Assembly (NCBI GenBank): GCA_034664085.1
Contig: JAXDII010000026.1
Span: 62,001-126,000, forward strand
Length of the DNA: 64,000 nt
Reading direction: 5' to 3'
Source: JACVRW01 sp034664085
Lineage (GTDB): Bacteria > Actinomycetota > Thermoleophilia > Solirubrobacterales > Thermoleophilaceae
Below the pieces are notes generated by a model. That model searched no databases, was not told where the DNA came from, and was given only the letters and a program-made list of their open reading frames with translations. The position numbers and the translations under genes are program-made. Shown here piece after piece: positions 59,782 to 64,000 of this stretch. The first letter of the stretch is position 1, and each line of letters opens with the position of its first letter.

Positions 59782-61224
59782 TCAGAGCAGCGGCGGCCGG
59801 CGCAGGCGCCAGTCCGTGCTGGCCTCGTAGGCGCGTCCGATCCGCAGGACGGTCTGCTCGTCGTGGCGCCGGCCGATCACCTGTAGGCCGGCGGGCAGGC
59901 CTGCGGCGGTGAAGCCGCACGGCACGCTCAGCGCGGGCTGTCCGGTGAGGTTGAACGGGCAGGTGTACGGCACCAGCGTCGCCAGGTCCGTCCCGGGGTC
60001 CATCTCGCTGAGCGGCATGGACGTGCGCGGCATGGTCGGCGTGACCAGGGCGTCGAGGCCGAGCTCGGCGAAGCGCTCCTCGAGCTCGGCGCGCATGCGG
60101 GCCCGCACCCCCTCCGCCGCCTGGAGGTGGAGCGCGGGCAGCAGGAGGCCCAGCTCCACCAGCCGGCGCACGTCCGGGTGATAGGCCTGCGGGCGCTGGC
60201 CGAGCAGCCGCCGGTGGCCGGCGGCGAGCTCCGCCGGGAACAGGGTGAACACCGCCTGCCTGGCCAGCTCGAGACTCGGCACCTCGATCTCGACCAGCCG
60301 CGCTCCCAGGCGCTCCAACTGCGCGCAGGCCGTGTCGAAGAGCTTCGCCACCTCCGGCTGCAGTCCCGCGAGCTCGTGCGCCGTGGCGTCCAGCACAGCG
60401 ACGCGCAGCCCTGAGAGACCCGCGGTGGGCGGCGACGGGGAAACGGGGGCTAGCGCCCCGAGCACCCGGGCGGCCTCGTCCACGCCGGGCGCGAGGATGC
60501 CCACGTGGTCCAGCGAGGGCGCGGTCGCCTCGCGCAGGATCCCCTCGCTGCTGACCGCCCCGTGTGTCGGCTTCAGTCCGACCACGGCGGTCACCGCCGC
60601 CGGGATGCGCACCGAGCCGGCGGCGTCGGTGCCGAGCGCGAACGCGCACGAGCCGACGGCGACCGAGACGCCGCCCCCGGCGCTCGACCCGCCGGGGTAG
60701 TGCGACAGGTCCCAGGGGTTGCGCGTCGGCGGCTCGTCCAGGCCGCAGGTGAACTCGTGCGTCGCCTGCTTGCCGACCAAGACCGCCCCGGCGTCGCGGA
60801 GGCGGCGGACGGCCGCCGCGTCCTGGACCGGCACGTGGCCCTCCATCGCGCGCGAGCCGCACTCCGCCGGCATGCCCTCGACGGAGAAGACGTCCTTGAC
60901 CGCGAACGGCAGGCCGTGCAGTGGCCCGCGCGGCGCCGTGGCGTCTGCCGCGCGGGCGGCCTCCCGCGCCCCGTCCTCGTCGACGAAGACATATGCGTGC
61001 ACGAGCGGCTCGGTCTCCGCGAGGCGCGCCAGCGCCTTCTCGACGAGCTCGACCGCCGACGGGCCGCCCGTGCGCGCGGCCTCCGCCGCGGCCGGACCGC
61101 CCGATTCGAGCATCGGCGCCACGAACTCGCAGTGCTGCGCCAGCGACTCGGCGAGCGGCTCCAGATCCTCGGCCGGAAGGCTCACGCCGAGCGCGCGTGC
61201 GAGCTGCTCGAGCGGTTCAGGCAC
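59782..61224 (-). CDS. Amidase (amidase-signature family)
   Basis: A 480-residue hydrolase with the Ser-cisSer-Lys triad: Lys in GLPFAVKDVFSVEGMPAECG, cis-Ser in SHYPGGSSAGGGVSVAVGSC and the nucleophile Ser in ALGTDAAGSVRIPAAVTAVV. C-terminal ALSVPCGFTAAGLPAGLQVI is the usual GatA/AtzF-type end. There is no allophanate-hydrolase C-terminal domain. The GTG start lies 2 bases downstream of the SDR stop. As the last gene of this operon it may hydrolyse an amide or ureide formed in heterocycle ring opening. Confidence 0.87.
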   Translation of the reverse strand: MPEPLEQLARALGVSLPAEDLEPLAESLAQHCEFVAPMLESGGPAAAEAARTGGPSAVELVEKALARLAETEPLVHAYVFVDEDGAREAARAADATAPRGPLHGLPFAVKDVFSVEGMPAECGSRAMEGHVPVQDAAAVRRLRDAGAVLVGKQATHEFTCGLDEPPTRNPWDLSHYPGGSSAGGGVSVAVGSCAFALGTDAAGSVRIPAAVTAVVGLKPTHGAVSSEGILREATAPSLDHVGILAPGVDEAARVLGALAPVSPSPPTAGLSGLRVAVLDATAHELAGLQPEVAKLFDTACAQLERLGARLVEIEVPSLELARQAVFTLFPAELAAGHRRLLGQRPQAYHPDVRRLVELGLLLPALHLQAAEGVRARMRAELEERFAELGLDALVTPTMPRTSMPLSEMDPGTDLATLVPYTCPFNLTGQPALSVPCGFTAAGLPAGLQVIGRRHDEQTVLRIGRAYEASTDWRLRRPPLL

Positions 61225-61987
61225 GAGCGGGGCCCCGCATCGCCGCCGCACCCGACCCGTCGAGCCGGACGGTGGCGCCGCTGAGGTGCGCCGCCTCGTC
61301 CGACGCCATCCACGCCACCATGTTCGCCACGTCCTCGCCGCTGCCGTGGCGTGCGGAGACCGGCGCGCTCCACCCGCTCGCGTCTTCGGCGTGGTGCTCG
61401 TAGCCGGCGACCGTGGACTGCACCCCCGGCACCACCGCGCCCGGGCAGATCGCATTCGAGCGGACGCCGTGGGCCGCCCCGTCCGCCGCCAGCAGCTCCG
61501 ACACGCCCAGCACGGCCGCCTTGGTGACGGAGTAGGCGGCGATCGTGTGGATGCCCCGCATCGCCGCGTCCGAGGCCACGTGCACCAGTGCGCCGCCGCC
61601 CTGCTCGCGCATGACCCGAAAGCAGGCACGGGAGTACCGGAACGTCGCTGTGAGGTTGACCTCCAGGAGCTCGCGGAAGACCGGCTCGGGCGTCTCCTCG
61701 ATCGAGCCGCGGAACACGACCGCCGCGTTCGCCACGAAGAGCTCGAGCCGGCCGCCCAGGTGGGCCAGCGCCTCGTCGACGGAGCGGTCACAGGCGGCGC
61801 GGTCGCGGGCATCGGCGGCGATGAAGGCGGCCCCGGTGGCGGCCGCCACCTCGGCACCGCGGAGTGCGTCGCGGCCTGTGAACGCCACGGCCATCCCCTC
61901 CCGACGCAGCCGCTCCACCACGGCCCGGCCGATGCCGGAGGTCCCGCCCGTCACGAGCGCGGTGCGTCCCTCCAGGCCGTGGCTCAC
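61217..61987 (-). CDS. SDR-family oxidoreductase with intact catalytic residues
   Basis: A 256-residue classical short-chain dehydrogenase. NAD(P) motif TALVTGGTSGIGRAVVERLR, LFVANAAVVFRG (Asn-Ala-Ala replacing N-N-A-G), catalytic Ser in LVHVASDAAMRGIHTIAAYS and Tyr-x3-Lys in AAYSVTKAAV, then SNAICPGAVVPG. The C-terminal MASDEAAHLSGATVRLDGSG is the usual end. GTG start overlaps the other SDR's stop (GTGA). Substrate unknown. Confidence 0.88.
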   Translation of the reverse strand: MSHGLEGRTALVTGGTSGIGRAVVERLRREGMAVAFTGRDALRGAEVAAATGAAFIAADARDRAACDRSVDEALAHLGGRLELFVANAAVVFRGSIEETPEPVFRELLEVNLTATFRYSRACFRVMREQGGGALVHVASDAAMRGIHTIAAYSVTKAAVLGVSELLAADGAAHGVRSNAICPGAVVPGVQSTVAGYEHHAEDASGWSAPVSARHGSGEDVANMVAWMASDEAAHLSGATVRLDGSGAAAMRGPARA

Positions 61988-62619
61988 GTCGCCACCTGCG
62001 CCCCCCGCTGCGACGCCCGCCTGCCCCCGTCGACGAGCAGCGCCGCGCCGCTGCACGATGCACTGAAGGGCGACACGAAGAACGCCACGGCGCCGGCCAC
62101 CCCGCTCGCGTCGGCCATGTCCGGGGCCGTGTCGCCGGGACAGACGGAGTTCACCCGGACGCCGTGCGGAGCGGCCTCGACGGCGAGCATCCGCGTGAGC
62201 GCGAGCAGCCCGCGCTTGGCAACCGAGTAGGCGCCCAGCTCCATCTCCGGCCAGAGAGCGCTCCCCGCCGCGACCGTGACGATCGACCCGCCGCCGGCAG
62301 ACCGCAGCCACGGCAGGCAGGCCACGGCGTAGCGGTAGGGCTCGAGCAGGTTCGAGTCGAGGGCCGCGTCCCAGGCGTCGTCCGAGGTATCCGACAGCCG
62401 CGCCTCGTGCCGGACGCCGGCGCTCAGGACCACCGCGTCCAGGCCCCCGAGCGTGTCCACCGCGTGCGCGACCCCCTCCGCGACCGCGCCGCCGCGCTGC
62501 GCGTCACGGTCGGGGAGCGCCACCCGCGCGCCCCGGGCGCTCAGGTGCGCCACGACCGCCGCGCCGATGCCCGACGTGCCGCCCGTGACGAGGACCCGCG
62601 CGCCCTCGAGGCCAGGCAC
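61984..62619 (-). CDS. Divergent, short SDR-family protein
   Basis: A 211-residue short-chain dehydrogenase homologue. The nucleotide motif RVLVTGGTSGIGAAVVAHLS and Tyr-x3-Lys (GAYSVAKRGLLALT) are present, but the Ser normally 13 residues before the Tyr is Ala (SIVTVAAGSALWPEMELGAY) and the NNAG motif reads LSAG. It is also about 40 residues shorter than classical members, with a short loop after RVNSVCPGDTAPDM. It may be a weak enzyme, use the nearby Ser two residues later, or be a partner of the adjacent SDR. GTG start, 8 bases after the deacetylase stop. Confidence 0.8.
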   Translation of the reverse strand: MPGLEGARVLVTGGTSGIGAAVVAHLSARGARVALPDRDAQRGGAVAEGVAHAVDTLGGLDAVVLSAGVRHEARLSDTSDDAWDAALDSNLLEPYRYAVACLPWLRSAGGGSIVTVAAGSALWPEMELGAYSVAKRGLLALTRMLAVEAAPHGVRVNSVCPGDTAPDMADASGVAGAVAFFVSPFSASCSGAALLVDGGRRASQRGAQVAT

Positions 62620-62627
62620 CGAGGCGC

Positions 62628-63539
62628 CTAGGTTCGGCTCGACGGGAGCTCGGTGATCGCGCCGTCGCCCGCCAGCTCCGGGTTCTCTGCGCGCCAAGCG
62701 TCCCGCGGGTTGCGCGCCCGCCACCAGTCGACGTACTCGGACTGCTTTGCGAACGCGATGTCGGAGTGCTCCCTGAGGTACTCGACGAAGCGCTCGAGCA
62801 GCAGCATCCGATGTCCGCGCCCGCTTACCTGCGGGTGCACCGTCAGGTTGAAGATGCCGCCCGGACAGTGCTCGTAGGCGTACTCGAAGTCGCCCCTCCA
62901 GATCTCCTCGACGGCCGAGGGGCTGGCCAAGCCGCCGATCTCGCCCCACACGAACTCGAACAGCGGCACGTCGTCGAGCGGCCAGGCGACCGGCAGCCCG
63001 ACGATGTCGGTGAGCTCGCCGAAGCGGTACGGGCCATCCGCGGGCCACTCGTCGCCCTTGCGCAGGTAGACCGGCAGGCAGTCGGTGGCCATGCGGCTGC
63101 CGTCGAAGTCGAAGCCGAACTCCTCGACCAGCGCGACGGTGTCGGCGCTCATGTTCCACGCCGGGGCGACGTGCCCCCGTGGCCGGACGCCGACCACGTG
63201 GTCCAGCGCCTCCAGGCCGCGCTCGATCAGCTCGCGCTGGGCCTGCACGTCGAAGTTGCGCGGGTCCTCGTGCATCCACCCGTGGTAGGCGAACTCATGA
63301 CCCAGCGAGTGGATCCGCTTGACCAGGTCCGGGTACGCGAGCGCGGTGTGGCCCGGCACCAGGAACGTGGAGCGGATGTCGTGGCGCTCCAGCAGGTCGA
63401 GCACCCGCTGGGTCCCGATGACGTCGAACTCGCCGCGGGAGATCATGCTCGGGTTGGTGCTCTTGAAGGACGTGATCCAGAGCGACATCGCGTCCAGCCC
63501 GACCGTCAGGCAGCAGGTGGGGCGGGTCTCGACCGTCAT
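62628..63539 (-). CDS. Polysaccharide deacetylase/allantoinase-like (NodB-fold) hydrolase
   Basis: A 303-residue metal hydrolase. Motif 1 reads CLTVGLDAMSLWITSFKSTN, with one Asp retained where classical NodB has Asp-Asp; motif 2 LGHEFAYHGWMHEDPRNF gives the His-x3-His metal pair; RGHVAPAWNMSADTVALVEE is the motif 3 region (Pro-Ala-Trp), and FNLTVHPQVSGRGHRMLLLE holds the late His. This subgroup includes PuuE-type allantoinases and cytosolic peptidoglycan deacetylase relatives; no signal peptide is present. The amidase and purine-type neighbours make an amide or ureide substrate more likely than a glycan. Confidence 0.82.
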   Translation of the reverse strand: MTVETRPTCCLTVGLDAMSLWITSFKSTNPSMISRGEFDVIGTQRVLDLLERHDIRSTFLVPGHTALAYPDLVKRIHSLGHEFAYHGWMHEDPRNFDVQAQRELIERGLEALDHVVGVRPRGHVAPAWNMSADTVALVEEFGFDFDGSRMATDCLPVYLRKGDEWPADGPYRFGELTDIVGLPVAWPLDDVPLFEFVWGEIGGLASPSAVEEIWRGDFEYAYEHCPGGIFNLTVHPQVSGRGHRMLLLERFVEYLREHSDIAFAKQSEYVDWWRARNPRDAWRAENPELAGDGAITELPSSRT

Positions 63540-64000
63540 GCCTGCGCGGCGCGCACGAACCCGGCCGGCGGATGGACCTCGCAGATGTGCATGACGTTCC
63601 CCTCGGGGTCGTAGAAGGACCGGAACCGGTACCAGATGCCGTCGAAGTCGTCGCCGGGCAGCTCCGCGAGCACCTGCCCCGCCCCGTAGATCACGGTGTC
63701 GCCGGCCCATTCGATCCCGTGGGCGTCCAGCTCGGCGATGCCCTCGTCGAGGTCGTCCACCTGGCAGGCGAACGAGTGCACCCCGGCCGGGTCCTGCGCG
63801 TAGTTGGACGTGCGGCGGCGCTCGCCCCGGTCGGCGTCGGGCACGCCGAGCAGCACCAGGTCCGTGTCGCCGCACATGAACATGGCCCAGCCCTTGTCCG
63901 GCTCGTAGCCGTGCGGATGCAGCGGGAGCCCCAGAACGTCCCGGTAGAAGGCGACCATCGCCGGGAAGTCCCGAACGACCACGTCGATGTTGTCCAGGCG
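63536..64000 (-). CDS. VOC (glyoxalase/dioxygenase-fold) protein, 5' end beyond window
   Basis: A vicinal-oxygen-chelate fold protein; at least 155 residues are visible and the frame is still open at the window edge (RLDNIDVVVRDFPAMVAFYR, the usual VOC start). DVLGLPLHPHGYEPDKGWAM, HSFACQVDDLDEGIAELDAH and SFYDPEGNVMHICEVHPPAG give the paired beta-alpha-beta modules, with possible metal ligands His and Glu in the second module. The stop overlaps the deacetylase start (ATGA). GTG at 63982 is an internal candidate start, but the conserved strand before it argues for one further upstream. Confidence 0.85.
   Translation of the reverse strand, partial: RLDNIDVVVRDFPAMVAFYRDVLGLPLHPHGYEPDKGWAMFMCGDTDLVLLGVPDADRGERRRTSNYAQDPAGVHSFACQVDDLDEGIAELDAHGIEWAGDTVIYGAGQVLAELPGDDFDGIWYRFRSFYDPEGNVMHICEVHPPAGFVRAAQA

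Overview
The window is high-GC, densely packed bacterial chromosome with GTG/TTG starts and many 4-nt stop/start overlaps (ATGA, GTGA). Gene content and order (a pheST-argCJBD-argG run, infC-rpmI-rplT, a DnaE1-type polymerase with PHP domain, an HDOD-LuxR fusion, Pit plus DUF47, ActP plus DUF485) suggest an actinobacterium, most likely of the Thermoleophilia/Solirubrobacterales type. That placement is inference from gene content. I see no phage, insertion sequence, CRISPR array or replication origin, and no stretch over 300 bases lacks a gene.

Layout: 0.1-2.1 kb holds a secreted cupredoxin, a secreted allene-oxide-cyclase-barrel protein, an NTF2-like protein and a decayed NTF2-like paralogue. 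2.1-5.2 kb is regulatory: Rrf2 factor, VanZ protein, NarL-type sensor kinase and an HDOD-LuxR protein. 5.2-12.9 kb is mostly information processing (gltX, nfo, dnaE) plus a Cys-rich protein, a secreted protein and a hydrolase. 13.0-15.9 kb is a translationally coupled pair of unrecognised genes, the second with a caspase-like (clan CD) His/Cys pattern; this is the best candidate for something undescribed. 15.9-26.6 kb is one long minus-strand run from an rRNA/tRNA methyltransferase through pheST into arginine biosynthesis. 26.6-31.2 kb carries rplT, rpmI, infC, thrS and a trehalose-synthase-like glycosyltransferase. 31.2-34.8 kb is a SipW-type signal peptidase with four secreted TasA/CalY-like or related proteins, resembling a surface-fibre locus; its first gene carries an apparent one-base frameshift.

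34.9-42.1 kb has fumarylacetoacetase with an unknown partner, a metallo-beta-lactamase-fold hydrolase, a class V aminotransferase, a Pit/DUF47 phosphate transport set, a phosphoesterase, a 20-residue membrane peptide, an HNH protein and tRNA-Val. 42.1-52.1 kb is centred on acetate: acetyl-CoA synthetase, a DUF485/ActP symporter operon and, divergently, a LytS/LytTR two-component system with a second small-protein/symporter pair. A GTGA-N6-TCAC palindrome lies between the divergent operons. 52.2-54.8 kb is a secreted GH3 glucosidase with a PA14 domain, then tRNA-Cys.

55.0-64.0 kb is catabolic. A plus-strand operon encodes a three-subunit xanthine-dehydrogenase-family molybdenum hydroxylase and an adenosine-deaminase-family enzyme. 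It converges with a minus-strand operon of VOC protein (cut by the window edge), NodB-type deacetylase, two SDRs and an amidase. Together these suggest purine or other N-heterocycle degradation, but the substrate cannot be fixed from sequence.
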